A DNA stretch of 64,000 bases, taken from the NCBI GenBank assembly GCA_036583965.1, contig JAZBQD010000027.1, positions 4,785,187 through 4,849,186 of the forward strand, written 5' to 3'. The position numbers and the translations under genes are program-made. Position 1 is the stretch's first letter, and each line of letters starts with the position of its first letter. This DNA is from Prunella strophiata (Eukaryota; Chordata; Aves; Passeriformes; Prunellidae). Of the stretch, positions 47,899-60,480 are shown piece by piece. The notes beneath the pieces were generated by a model. The model was not told where the DNA came from and ran no database searches. It saw nothing but the letters and a program-made list of their open reading frames with translations.

Positions 47899-48438
47899 AA
47901 GTAAAATATGCATAGAGTTTAAGACCATTGGAAAACAAGGGAATGCCTTCTGTGACAGGAGTAATGGTCCTGACAGCTTCAGGAGAGCTGAAGAATCCCC
48001 TTCCCTCATCCTAAGTTATCTTCCAGCGTGAAATTGGAAGAGATGGATCAGAAGGGCTAGAGGAGGATTAAAGAAGGTTTAAAGTGTACCTCTCCCACTT
48101 CACCAGGTTTTACCCTTGTGCTCCAGAGGAGCTGTCCCTGCTGTGATCCCCTGGCTGCCTTTAGGAGCAGTCCTGGCCAGGGGAGCAGAGCAGCACCCGG
48201 CGCTCCAGGGCTGTGGAGCACCTCAGCAAGCTGCTTAAACCCAGCCTGCAGGAACCCTCAGTAGTCTGAAGTAACAAGAAGGGAAATGCTTCAGGCATCC
48301 TTTCCTCTTTGCCATTTCTCCTGGCAGCCTTTCAGAGCCCTCAGCAAGCTGGCTGAGGTCAGGGCTGGGGCTGAGTGACCAACTCTTGGCTCAGCCATAG
48401 CTCAGTGCCCCACACACGCTAGAAATGGCAACACAGGG

Positions 48439-48474
48439 GTGCATTGATAAATGCACTCAGTGCATTGATAAATG
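48439..48474 (+). repeat. Spaced 15-bp direct repeat GTGCATTGATAAATG
   Basis: Two exact copies (48439-48453 and 48460-48474) are separated by CACTCA. Confidence 0.88.
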
Positions 48475-49423
48475 TTCAGCTGTCACAGATAACCACCCAT
48501 CCACTCACAACCAAGCTCCATTCCTTCTTTCCAGAGCACTGTCAAGGTTGCATTACTGAGGGGTGTCTAAAGATGGGCTGCAGGAGCAGAAGGACTTTGC
48601 CTAACAGGACGTAGGAGGCCACTGAAGTAAGAGCCATTGCTGACTTCAGTGTACTTAAGTCAGACTTAGCCTGTGGTTAAATATACAAGTCCTTTGCCCT
48701 TTAAGGCTTTAAATAAGTTTGCCTCAAACTACTGCATTGGCTTACATTACAAGACAAATTATGAAAAATAAGTTGGCCTCAAAGCATAGTTTTGCTTAGC
48801 TGCTCTGGGCATGAACAGGTTTCACTTGGCCTCTGTTTTCCAGACCACCTATGTCCCTCACCAGGAGGATGAAGAGAAAATAATCAAGAGGGGCTGGAGC
48901 CTATTTAGACAACTGGCCAGCTCCTTGCAGAGGGCTCCTTCTCAGGTAGAAGACAGAAGATCCACCACAGAGGCAAAACAAAGCCTGCCAAAGGCTGATC
49001 CTGGTGCTGACTGAATGCTCTGATGTTACTGGACAGAAAGCACCAGGTTCATGGGTTTTACCAGGTGCACAGTGTATGGTCAGGGTCTGTGCCTCCCTTT
49101 TCCCTCTCTCCTCCCTCTCTCTTCCTCTGGCTCTCACCTTGCCTTCTCCCTCATCTTTACTACTACATTTATGTTAGTGCTGAACACACACAGAGTCCTG
49201 CACACTACAACTCTCATCACACCAATCACTTGACAGTGATGATCCCAGCACCCTTTATGAGATCTGTAACCAATTACAGCTGAAATCAATATGAATCCAT
49301 CAATATAAAGCTCTTAAGCTTTACAACCATGGAACAGTGACAGGCACAGCCTGCATCTTTTCTAATAACACGATCTAGCTGACTCAAAAGGGGAACTGTA
49401 TTAAAATGCAGTACTGCTACAGT

Positions 49424-49465
49424 ATGTCATGTATAAAATGTCATATATAACATGTCATACATAAC
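49424..49465 (+). repeat. 14-bp tandem repeat, three copies
   Basis: Three head-to-tail 14-bp units (ATGTCATGTATAAA, ATGTCATATATAAC, ATGTCATACATAAC) share ATGTCAT plus ATA(A). It is an imperfect young mini-array. Confidence 0.9.
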
Positions 49466-50139
49466 AAGAGGGAACGAACAAACTACAAAGACACCTCTGT
49501 AAAGGCATTATTGCACTGCTATTGAACAGTGTCTTTCAGCAGCAAATCAATCACCAGTTCCCTTAAATGTACTTAGCTGCAGAATTACTGCATTTCTAAT
49601 CTCTATTCCCAATATTGGCCCAGGATTGTGCTGCCTTCCCAAGCTTTATGTCAGCTCTGCAAAGGTGACCCACTGCTCCTGATCTCATCAGCAAACCTTC
49701 AGTGGCTGCCTTGCTGCTGCCTCTGTTGGTCAGGCCAGGCAGCTCTGAAGCAGCAGGCGGGGCTGACTGCGCCTCACTCACATTCCGTGTGTGCCCTGCA
49801 CTGGGTTCATGCCTAGACTTGAACCATGAAAAAGAAAGAAAAATTAAAAAAGAATTTATGATCTCATGAACCTTGAGAGCAGAGGCCCTTGAGCATCTTG
49901 TGAATGACAGCAGCACTCCTAAGTCTGGATCCCAGCCCACGTTTTCCATCCAAGAGGACTGAGCGATGTTTGGAATTACATAGCGAGGAATCTAAACTAA
50001 ACCAGGTGTCTTCCCAGTTTTGCCAAAAAAATAGTTTGACACATACTAGCTTATAAATAGATGGTTCTGCCAGATCAAACAATGATATATTACACTGACC
50101 ACTCAAACAGCCCAACAATGAAGCAATTTTCATGAGGAT
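49466..50139. other. Non-genic interval
   Basis: Nothing is recognised. A CpG-retaining patch at about 49757-49793 (GGCGGGGCTGACTGCGCC and ATTCCGTGT) is the only mild oddity. Confidence 0.5.
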
Positions 50140-50465
50140 GCGATACTTTTTTGCTTTTTTAAATTGAAAATAATAAACAGATTGGTTTGTATTATCGTGA
50201 AAAATGTGCTAAAGGGTAAGGTCTGTGAAGAAAAATCTGACAAGTCATAGGTCATAAAAGTTTCAGTTCAAGCTTGTTCATATTATAGTGAAATAAATTA
50301 TTGCTGAAAACTTCTTTCAAAGAGTTCCTTTTTGATTGGGTCTCGGTTTTAAGATGAGCAAGCACTTTAAATGTGAGCTATTTCCATTGTTTGTGAGCAA
50401 TAAATGTCAGGCTGAATAGAAAAGCAGAGACCAGAAGTTATTCCCACTGGTGTAAAAGAAAAGCT
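50140..50465. promoter_or_regulatory. Candidate conserved regulatory element (motif cluster)
   Basis: Seen: an AT-rich stretch without frames that contains TTGATTGGGT (near 50330), CCATTGT (50384-50390, SOX) and GCAATAAA (50397-50404, posterior HOX/CDX-like), plus ATTATCGTG and AAATTATTG words. Its texture (long AT-rich non-repetitive sequence with isolated CpGs) resembles vertebrate conserved non-coding elements. That is inference from appearance only. Confidence 0.25.
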
Positions 50466-53400
50466 GCACAGTGTTTCCTTCCAACCACAGAACACCCTTT
50501 AGCTTTTATCTAACTATGATTTTCCAGATCACCTGTCCACACACGGGCACCTGGACAGGGAGTTCTCAGCATCATATGAGGCTTTTCTTTCTCCTACAGG
50601 TAACAACTCATAAACCCAGCTGGCACTTGGGAAAATTCAATTCTGATGTCACTGACTCCAGCACAACCTGACTCCATTTCTAAGATTTAATTCCTTTTGC
50701 TGGAACTGTTTGCCATTTAATTCTCATTTTGTTCTTTCTGGAATGAGACTGTTTTGACCGTGATGAGCAGTGCCTCACTCAGGACAAAAGAGATTTTGAG
50801 GGGAGATGTGATGTAGAACAGTGGAGCTGCACAGGACCAAAGGGTGTCTTGCAGAGATGGTGTCTGCAGCAGAATTACTCAGTGGAAATGATTCATGGAG
50901 AAACCTCTTTTTGCTGATAGGCTCTGGAGAGATGCCTGGATACAGTGATAAGGAGCTGACAGGGAACCAGCCATGCTCAAATGCCTTTCAGTTCATCTAA
51001 ATCTGCAGAGAAAATCTCCTCCCACATTTAAGTCTTTGGGACCCTTCCAGTCATGTCTTTCCCTTCTGACAGTCTTCCAGCTCCCTGGGACTTTCTGGCC
51101 CTCCTCAGCATCCTCTTTTGTCTTCTTCTGCTCCCCCAAGGACAGTTCTGTTCTTTTTTCAGCTCATTCCACTTCCACACAGGAAGTTCCTGGGGAAGGG
51201 GATGCAGGTGGAGCAGCCTGTGCTGGGACAAGCTGCCACCAGTTGTCCCTCGTCCTCACTCAGGACCCAGTGGATCCTTTCACAACAAGGTTTAGACCTT
51301 TTAGACCAGGTTTAATCCAACACAACAGACTCAGCTCTCCCCCAGTGTTAGTTTCTAGCAGAGCTCTGTGCTCCAGCACGTGAAATTGCTCTAACACACA
51401 TCACATATTTTTCCAGGCTCCACTGCAGTGTCAGGCTTAATGAAACACTTAATTATCAGACCTCAGAACTTGGGATTCCCCAGCCAGACAAATGCATCTG
51501 AGCCTGGCTGTGCAATCCTTCCTCTGCCCAACACTTGCCCCTGAGAAAGGTAAAACCAGCAGGCTGAGAAACAAAGAGGCTGCCTGGCTGCAGATAGGAA
51601 TGAGCTCATGGTGGTAACTTGTTCTGCCAGCCTGAGGAAAGCCTGGTTACAAGGTTCAGACAGCTACTTGGTACCTGAGAAGCAAGGAGCTAAATCAGAG
51701 GCCAGGCACCTAAACATTAGGCCAAGAGTTAGAATAGGAAATACCAAAATCATTGCATTCCTTGACTGAAGTAGTCTTGCCTAGAAAAGGCAGATCCAGC
51801 TGGAAGGGGAGAGTCTGGTGCAATGGGACACCAGCAAAGGATGGAGACAAGAAGAAACCCCTGAAATGACTGAAACTTTGGGTTTTGTCTCTGTTTCCTC
51901 TTTCAGAGCAGCTCAGTGAATTCCACCACCAGCTCTACCCTAGCCTGAGACATGGCACCAGCACTCTGTATTCTCAGGTACCACAAAAATTTGCATCTTC
52001 TGGGCCAAAGAATCAAACATTTCCAACTGCAGTGGCAGCAGGAAGGTTTCACAGTGCCCACATCCCAGAGAAGCACAGGGGCTTCTGCAGCACAGATCAT
52101 TTGTTTTGTGTTGAGCACAACAATTCACCCAGGAGAAGTTTCTCCCTCCCAGCTTGCCAGGCACAAAATACTCACCAGCTTCCTTTTCCATTACAAATTT
52201 AAGATCTACCTGCAAAACATAAAAAGCCTGCAGCATGACAAACACACAGAGTAAGAGGAAGAGAGCTTTTGTCTGTCACCAGTGTCTGTAAATCTCTTTG
52301 GTAGCTGGGAAGTTGTGAGGTGGCAGTTTTCAGCACTGATCAACTGTTATCTGACATGGATTGTGTCACTCTCTGGGATTTTTTGTCAAATCTGTAAAGC
52401 CACTGAAACAATAGTTCTGGTTATAAGAACTCTTCCAGGGTGGAGTGAAAAACAAGAAACCATTGCTGGAGAGTGTCTGGTGTTGATCACAAAGAGAATA
52501 AGTACTATTTGCCCAGAGAAAACAAGATTTTTTTTTTCCACTAAACTCTTATTTTGCTTTCTCAGCAATTTTTTCTGTTTTCTGTAGTCTGCAGCCCTTC
52601 TCTAGCCAGTAAATTCAATATCTTGTGAGATCTAGAGAGAACAAAGTGAGCGTTAGGCAGACAAACAAGGAAGGGGTCAATTATTGTATTAAAATCCCCA
52701 AGTGCATTGTTCTAGCACAAATTTCACATTTGCTTGTGCATGCTTTTAACTGATTCCTTACTTTGTACCTTCTAAATGGGCACCAGATGCCAGAGGGAAT
52801 GATCAAAATTGCAGTGAAACTCGAGATCAAATAAGCTTTTCCCTAAACTAAACCTATTTTTAAAATATCCTACATGCTTTCCCCTCCAAGAAAAGGGGAA
52901 GAAAAAGAGCCTTCCTCCCAATCTGTCACCTTAAGAGCTGTGCACACAAGTTTGCAAAATCTCAAAGACTTTGTGACTCCCTCCCAATCACTCCCCTCTT
53001 GAGGCACTGGAAGGACTGGAATTATCCTTGTCTTAAACTCCCGAATCAGCTTTTCCTTCCCCAAACACAAACATCCAACAGCTGTAAAAATGGCACCCAA
53101 TCAACTGCTGACTCTGCCAGTTCTGCAGGGCTCCTGCTCACGTCCCTCTGCCTCCTCCTGCCACGCTGCAGCACCAGGGAGTGCTGAGGAGGTAGGGCAG
53201 AAGCTGGCTTGCTACCCATGTGTGTGGGCCAGTAGCCAAGTGATTGCACTTCACTAGCTGGCCACAGATCCACCTTTCATGTCGAAACACACAGAGAATT
53301 GGGCAACTTTTTAAATTAAATAATTCTTCAATCGATGTTTCTGTTGTTTACTTTTTTTTCTTCTTGAAAACTTCTTTTTTTTTTTCATTTTCTAATTAGA

Positions 53401-55262
53401 AACACCTTATTTCTCTCCTTTTAAAACCCTCCTGGATTGAGTTAGGTCAAAGAACAGCAAGTTCTGTACAAGTAAGATCATGTTAAGTTACTGAATCTTT
53501 CTGTGAACTATCTGGCTGCCTGCAGTGTGGCCAGAATATTTTTTTTTTCCCAGCATATGAACAGAAGAGAGACTGCAAGTCTTTCATCAAACACTGCCTT
53601 TTAAGAAAAAAGTCCTTTTAGATATAATCTGTGGCCTCAGATTTACTTCATGCTCCTTCAAAGTTTATTCCTATCTATATTTTTAAACATTTGGGATGTT
53701 AGAACCAATTTTCTGCTCTGAGGGAGTTCTGTCAGGAAGCTGATCCTGTCCCAAGCAAGGCCTACACAGCTTTGAGAAGGTGTCACCTCTGTCTTGCTGT
53801 AAAGCAAAGAGCCACAGAATGTTAGAATGTTGTGGGAGTTTCCTTTCCCACACCTTGCACCTTAAAAAATTAAAAATCCTCTGATTTTTCTCCCTGTGTA
53901 ATGGAACTGAGCCCCTCTTTACAGTCCATTAATTATAAACTTTATAATCAAATGTGGACTGTTTCAGAACCTGGATTAAGTTTGGCTGATCATAAAGACA
54001 TCTTCCAGCTATGACCCTCCTTGAAGCATCCAGTGGTTGAGTGAGCATCCATCCAACCCTTATGGACACAAACAAAAGCTCCAAATTGCAGATTGTGCTA
54101 TTCTAATCTGAGAGAACATTCAGGAAACCACCAGCATGGGTCTTGTTCCCTTAGGAAAATGGGATACAGCTCATCTTCATCAGTCAGGAAAACAGGAAGA
54201 AGAAATGGTATATGGGCATCAAACTTAAAATTTCAGTACAACAGAAATCTCCCCTCCTTTCTGTAAGGGAAAAATAATTGAATGGAAGGAACAGGAGAAT
54301 CAAGAGAAGTTAGAGGAGATGGAATTGCTGTATCTCAGAACTCTGACTCAGAAATCATGAGTGATTGCAACAAACTACCACAGAGCAGCTTCCCTCAGTC
54401 CACATGCACACTCATGTCCCTGGGGAGCCTTTTTTTTTTTTTTTTCAAATATGGGGTAGCTTTCTCATGAGTTACAGACTAAAACATTAAATCTAATTTT
54501 TTCCCATTTACTGTGGACTGTCACAGGGTCAGAATACACCACCAGCAATTATTACTGGGCAGCTGACAGATGCTTACTCCTGTGTCAAGCCCTTTAGATC
54601 AGAAGCTGAGCTGAGTCCTGCTCCTTTTTAAGTCAACAGAACTTCTCTGAGATCTTTCACTATGTCCTAACTAACACTGCTCCTCATGGCAGCTATGAAG
54701 CACCAGGGACTGCCTAAATTAGACACCTGGCTCCATATAGATTTCAAGTGGGGTGCTTAATGCCTTTGGAAAGCCTGCTTTCCACGTTTTTCCATATCTT
54801 TCAATAGTGCAGAAGCACAGGGAGTGAGTTTGGAAAGTCACTTGTGTGATCTCTCACTAAAACTCCAAGGTACTATTCAATAATCCAGCCTTCTGGAAAT
54901 TTTTGCATGCTGCTTCCAGGACACTAATCATTCTTTTGACATAAACAGGAAAAGGTTTCTTGCATCAAAGCTTGATAGGCTGGAAATTTTCTTCTTTCTC
55001 CACATAATACAGAATAACTTCCAGAGCTGAAGTTGCTGTGGGCCAAACCCTATCAGTGGGAGCTTTGCCATTTGCTTTATTAAAACCCCAGTGTGGCCCT
55101 AGAAGAACAGTATATTCTTTATAACTGTAATTTGAATTCAGTGTTGTTGCATGAAATATCCTCTCTTCAACTGGCAACACTGGGAAGTTTTGCCCTCTGC
55201 TGCACCTCAATATTTGTATTCCACATGAAAGTCCTTCAGGCCACACTGCCTTTGTCAGCTGC
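50466..55262. other. Non-genic interval
   Basis: No gene is recognised. It contains T-rich tracts (52528-52538, 53351-53386, 54430-54445) and a 7-bp-stem hairpin near 53829-53850 (TGTGGGA and TCCCACA, 8-nt loop). The 136-codon frame at 50973-51383 overlaps two other plus-strand frames and shows no known domain. Confidence 0.55.
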
Positions 55263-55292
55263 TGGGCTCAGCCCACAACTGGGCTCAGCCCA
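55263..55292. repeat. Tandem copies of the palindrome TGGGCTCAGCCCA
   Basis: The 13-bp palindrome TGGGCTCAGCCCA (arms TGGGCT and AGCCCA around one C) occurs twice, 17 bp apart (55263-55275 and 55280-55292). A half copy TCAGCCCACAA follows at about 55299. Each copy is two-fold symmetric, as a dimeric protein site would be, but I know of no factor with this exact word. Confidence 0.9.
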
Positions 55293-55810
55293 ATTTGTCA
55301 GCCCACAATTCTGCAGGTGAGAGTGACAAATTTACCACTCAATCTTAACAAACATTTGAATTCCACCCCCTGTTAAAAGACCTCTTTATTCTCCTCCTCT
55401 GGGTTTTGGAGAGGTCCTCACAGGATCAAACTCCTGCACCACTTTGATGACTGTTAATGGTGTGCACAGTCAGGAGCTGAATTTAGCATGGAAAATGTCC
55501 TTGGATGACCCAGCAGCAAGAGGTCATCACTGTTTGGAGAGCACTTAATCCAACACTACACCTCCTATATGCCTTGAACTTGGCATTTCACTTCAGAGTG
55601 TAAAATGTTCTGAGTCTCTGGAATTCAGACCATTTCACTTCAAAGTTCAGGCTCACTTGGCTGGTGATGTGTAGTCCCACTGAGTCACCCCTGTTTACTC
55701 CTAAACTGTCTGCTCCTTATCCTGTTTTCTGGGGTGTTTATAAGCACTCCTGGGATGCTGATTGTGTCTCCCCCATTCAGACAGAACAATCTTCCCTGGG
55801 CTGGCACACT
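55293..55810. other. Non-genic interval
   Basis: Nothing is recognised between the palindrome pair and the CR1 copy. Confidence 0.5.
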
Positions 55811-56224
55811 GGGACCCAGGGGCTGGAGCACCTCTCCTAGGGAGACAGACTGAGTTGTTCAGCCAGGAGAAGAGAAGGCTCTAGGAGACCTTAGAGCACT
55901 CTCCAGTGCCCAGAGAGGGTCCAAGAGAAGTGGGGAGGGAACTTTGGACAAGGGCCTGGAATGACAACACAGGGGGAATGGCTTTGAAGTGACAGAGAAC
56001 AGGTTTAGATTGGATATGAGGAAGAAATTCTCTGCTGTGAGGGTGGAGAATGACAGTGACACTGGCACTGCCCAAGAAGATGTGGATGCCCCATCCCTGA
56101 AGAGCCCAAGGCCAGGATGGAGCCCTGAGCAAGCTGGGACAGTGGAAGGTGTCCCTGCCCATGGCAGCAGGTTGGAATGAGATAATCTGGAAGGTTCCTG
56201 TCAAGCCAACCATGATTCTAGGAT
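55811..56224 (+). mobile_element. CR1 LINE, truncated 3' region
   Basis: The sequence follows a CR1 subfamily in order. It contains GGCTGGAGCACCTCTCCTA, TTCAGCCAGGAGAAGAGAAG, ACAGAGAACAGGTTTAGATT, GGATATGAGGAAGAAATTCT, GGATGCCCCATCCCTGAAG, GGGACAGTGGAAGGTGTCCC and TGCCCATGGCAGCAGGTTGG, ending near CATGATTCTAGGATT without an octamer tail. It differs in detail from the copy at 16266-16680 (single-copy GTGTCCCTGCCCATGG end), which suggests a different CR1 subfamily. The reverse-transcriptase body is absent. Confidence 0.92.
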
Positions 56225-57284
56225 TTGGAAGCTGAACAACATGTCATTACAGCTTTGTGGAAGCACTTTAAACTCCGTGATGGCCAAAATATTGTAGATT
56301 AATTGTCATTGACCAGGTTTTTGGTGAGGATTTTACTACATGCTTAGCCCCCACAGTACCACAGCTGGACTGCTACCAGATTTATCCCCCTGAAGCTACT
56401 CCCAATATATCTGCACAGCCATGACTGCTGCCACATCTTGCTGTGATTGGATCAGCCCAGACTATAACCCTGATGCAAATCAGCCACTGCAAATAATTCC
56501 ATTCTCCAGTTTGCCACAGCACCCCCCTGGTGTTTATCACCAAGGCCAGTGTGGGCATTAGCAAGCAGGCAGGTTCCTATGGCAGCTCTCTTCTGAAGGC
56601 CAGCAGAATAGTCTTTGCTCCCTGTGGCTTAATTTGCCTTTGTGGGAGCCCTGGCAAGCCAGGCTGCTGGGAAAAGGGAAGGGATAAAACCACACTGCAA
56701 CAGAATTTTGAATGGACTGAAAGGAGGGAGGGAGAACAGGGGTCTGAGCAGCCAGAGGCAAGGAAGCTGCTGCTCTCAGATGAGTGAGCCCTGGACAAAG
56801 GTAACCACCAGGAACAGTTCATAATCATCCAACACACACAAGGGCATGTCAGAGGCAAGCACTCCCATCCGAAATCCTGCTCACACAAATCTGCAAATGA
56901 GCTGACACTGATGAAAACAAGGGGCTTGGAAGCTGGATGGTGGCAGGAGGAAAGGAGAGGCTGTTGTATAACTTGCCCTTCCTGCCCAGACCTGCCAATG
57001 CAGCTGGATTCTGACTTGCAGCATCATCACTTTTCCTGTCTTGGCCTCCTGAACCTGTGAGCAGCCCCTCGCAGTGACCTGCCAAACCTTTGCTATCCAA
57101 ACTTTTCTCCCTTTGAACAGCTTGATTAGGGGCCAACCTGTGCAGTAGCTTCACACTATGCCCCGAAGGGAGAGTACAATGAGGCCTAAAAAGCCAATTG
57201 CACTTGCTACCCGAGGCAGTTTTTGAACTCTGCACGGAGAGGCTGGAATGCCCCCTTCCACTAAGCAGAACAAAGGGCAGCCAA
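56225..57284. other. Non-genic interval
   Basis: Overlapping frames on both strands (for example 56849-57235 minus, 128 codons; 56577-56888 minus, 103 codons) show no known domain. There is no repeat. Confidence 0.5.
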
Positions 57285-57600
57285 CCTGCAGGGGTTTAAA
57301 TCTGAAAGTTAAACATGAATGTGATTAATGTGCGGCTTTGAATTTCATGTATTATTGAATTGTATACATTACTCCAGGCTCGGAGGTTTTTTCCCTTTTA
57401 TTCTGCAACACAATTGTAAGTTCTGTTTGGGAGAGGTGCAGAGCAGAGAACACCAGGCAAAAGTATTTCCATATGTAATCCACAAATTCTCTGCCTGAAG
57501 GACTTGAGCGAGCTGGGATTTATACTGTGTTCCACTGACCCCGAAAAAACAGCCTGAAACAGATTTACAGAAGATGCACTGGAGCTCATTGCAATTGAAA
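57285..57600. promoter_or_regulatory. Candidate conserved regulatory element
   Basis: Seen: AT-rich non-repetitive sequence with GTGATTAATG and ATTATTGAATTG homeodomain-like words and CpGs retained at TGCGGC, CTCGGAGG, GAGCGAGC and CCCCGAAA. There is no frame of interest. Inference: retained CpGs within AT-rich unique DNA can mark constraint. It is a weak call. Confidence 0.22.
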
Positions 57601-60114
57601 CACTGGATACTTATTTGACAGCCTCCAGGAACCCTTCCAGGTCCACCCTTTCCTGTGAATCTGCTAAAGCTCTGGAAGATTATCAGAGTTAAGTGAATGT
57701 GCGGGGTGCCGGGTTTTAGGAGATGGGTTGCCTCTCTTAAGACCCATAAAAATGATCATCTCATGTAACCAGTGCTCCCACTCCAAAGTCTGAGTCCTTG
57801 ATCCCATTTAAGTCATAATCTGCTGATAGGAGGCAGAAAGCTGGACCACACCACTCCTGTGAGATCCTGCCAGCTTTGGGGGAATGCTGCATGACCAGAG
57901 CAGTGTCCTGCCTCTCACTGCTGGGGAAACCTTTAGCATATTTTTAGAAACAGTTAATTAACCCCATTTGTTGCATACAAGGGGCAACTGTAAAGCACAC
58001 CTGAACAGTTCCAGTTTGGTCTTTTTTGTTCTCTGTATGGCTCCTGGGCATGTTTTCCTCACAGCACCACAACATAACAGGAGGCTAACAAAGGTCCTGA
58101 GAAGATCTTGAAAGTTTTATTTTAGGGAATACAGCTCTTCTTTAATTGGAGGGTTTCCCTGGGGAGATCTTAAATAGAGTGTCAAATGGTGAGTAATCTG
58201 GCACCACCTGCCTTTCTGTGGCAATGGATGTCCTCCTGCAAGTCCTGTGCCTTTCCACTCACCATCCAGCCTGTGCTGTGCTGGGTGCAGCTCTCATTGC
58301 ACTGGTGATTCCATTTGGAACTGAACAACACACCTGCATATATAGTGAACCTACACAATTCCTGGGCCTGGCCCTGTTACTCAGTGTTATGATTTTGATG
58401 TCCTGAGAAGCACCTTCAGCTTTGCCTCAAGGACAAGGCACTGGTTTCTCTCCCAGTGTCTGACTTGGCCAAACTCTGTTGAACTCATCCAGTGCAACCA
58501 CAGGCCCCAGCATGATGAGTTTGTGAAGAGTATTCTGCAGCATCCAGACAGATCTTCAGAGGACTGTTTCCACTTGGATAAGACCATTGAAAAGAGGCAT
58601 TTTCTATTCCATCACACACCACCACTCAGCTCACTGTGATTACTTCTACAAGGATCACCATTAAAACACCCAGTGAGCCTGCCTTCCATGGCACACCTCT
58701 CACACTGGGCTGGGCAGGGAGGATCTGGAAGAAATGAGAGATTATGTGAAGAGTTCCCATTTTCAAAGCTCACATCTAGATGGCTTCTCATCATTTTCCA
58801 TGCCAATTTGCATCTGGAACTTCATTTGCTTGTGGAGTGGAGCATGACTACTGCAGCAGAAGTTTCTCTCCAGAAACAATTTCTGGCTCAGCAGGATGAC
58901 TGACCTTTGTTTTGGACAGGAATATGAACTCTCTTGCTGCTGGACACCTTTGAATCCTTGTCTCCTATGCTTTAGCCATTACTTTAGCCTCTTACTAGCC
59001 AGGACATGGATATAGTTTCTCCTAAGAGCACTAATAACTTCCCAGGCTTGCCAAGCTTGTTGCAGAGTAATGCTTCTTTAATTCTTTACTTCCTAACCAA
59101 AAGGTCCAGACAGTGGATATGGGAATTGTGGCAGTGATTCTTAGACCTGATATACGTCCAGTCCTAATTTTCCTAGAGTCTCCCTGAAATACGTACAGAA
59201 AAATTACTGACCACTGAGGACATTTTGGGAGCAGGGAAGCCCAGAATATTTACCATTATCCATGGCCAGAGACCAAGAGACCAGCCCTGCAACTTCATCC
59301 CTAGTCTGAAATCTGGAAATGCTGTGCATTTCACTTGCATGGAGTTTACAGAATCCAACTGCAGCTCTGAGCTCTGAACTGCAAAGACTAAACCTGCTGC
59401 TTCTCCTGCTCACCTTGGTGCAGTACAGACACAAACCAGACAAAACACAACAACCACATTTCTGTCAAATGCATGAAAATTCAATTAATGCTTGGGACAG
59501 AAGAGCAAAGAAGTTTTGAGCAGGGGGCTGGAACTGCTCTTGCAGTTCTGTGGTTGCCAAACTGGCCATAAAGTACATACCAATGTATCAGTCAATAATA
59601 GCAAAAAATATCAAATGCCTTTTGGGCCAGCCCCCAGAAACAAAATTTTAACAATCTCTGTATCTCCTCTGCAAAATGGTATTTAGAACCCTCACATACT
59701 GCTCCCAGCCCAGAGAGCTGCTGGTTTGCTGGGCATACCTGCATCACTTTTGCTCTTGCCTGGCAGCAAGGCCTGACCCACATCTGAACTCCTTCAGGTA
59801 TTTCAATAAATCTGCAGTTTCCCCATAAGCTCAAAAGTCCTTGGTTAGGACACCCCTGTCCTGTGCAAAATAACCCAGTTCTCCCCATTTTATTTTGGCA
59901 TGGCTGGTTCTCCTCCAGTCTCTTAATTAACACAAGAGATAAAAAACAGAGAGCGTGACCAGACCCACCAGTGCCTGCCCCTGTGTGCTCATGATGCCTC
60001 CCTTCTTGGGGGCTGACCCAGGGCACAGCTCTGCTCTTCTACATCTATTTGCCAGTGGAAGCATTTCTTCTTTCCTTCCTTGGATTTATTCAGACTCCAA
60101 ACTCCAAATTCATC
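57601..60114. other. Non-genic interval
   Basis: No gene is recognised. The longest frame (60026-59592 minus, 144 codons) has no known domain. Confidence 0.5.
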
Positions 60115-60480
60115 AAAACTGTCACGGACCATTTGCAGGATGGGAAGATATTGTGGGTCCAATCAGCGTGGGTGTCACAAACAATTATCCACTGTGGAAT
60201 GATCCCAATTAGTAAACACCCTGCTAACAGGCCACCTCCCCAAGGACACTGATTGCCTGTGACAGTGTATTTTCAGGATGTCTGCTGGAAAACTACGACC
60301 CAAGCCTTTGTGGCCTGGCTCCTGGCAAATTCCTTGTTAACCCTACAAAAGAATCTACACATGAATAATTAAAAATAGATTGGAGTAGAAATTTAAATTA
60401 CTTTTAGCTTTGTCACCCAACCCCCTTTATAACAAGACCTACTTCTCATCTGGAATAAAATGGAAATTCTATTCCCTGTC
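60115..60480. promoter_or_regulatory. Candidate conserved regulatory element (motif cluster)
   Basis: Seen: ACAATTAT (60181-60188, SOX/homeodomain), TGGAATG (60195-60201, TEAD) and GTAAACA (60212-60218, forkhead) lie within 40 bp, followed downstream by AATTAAAAATAGATTGG and AAATTTAAATTAC words. There is no coding frame. Inference: possible enhancer, from motif density only. Confidence 0.25.

Larger units (their letters stand above)
43828..49423. other. Non-genic interval
   Basis: No gene is recognised. Low-complexity AT at 44801-44840 and two short duplications (47879-47898 and 48439-48474) are the only structure I see. The stretch 46900-48700 has almost no open frame above 60 codons on either strand. 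Confidence 0.55.

Noticed and set aside
55881..56213. 110-codon minus-strand frame
   Set aside because: It lies antisense within the CR1 element at 55811-56224.
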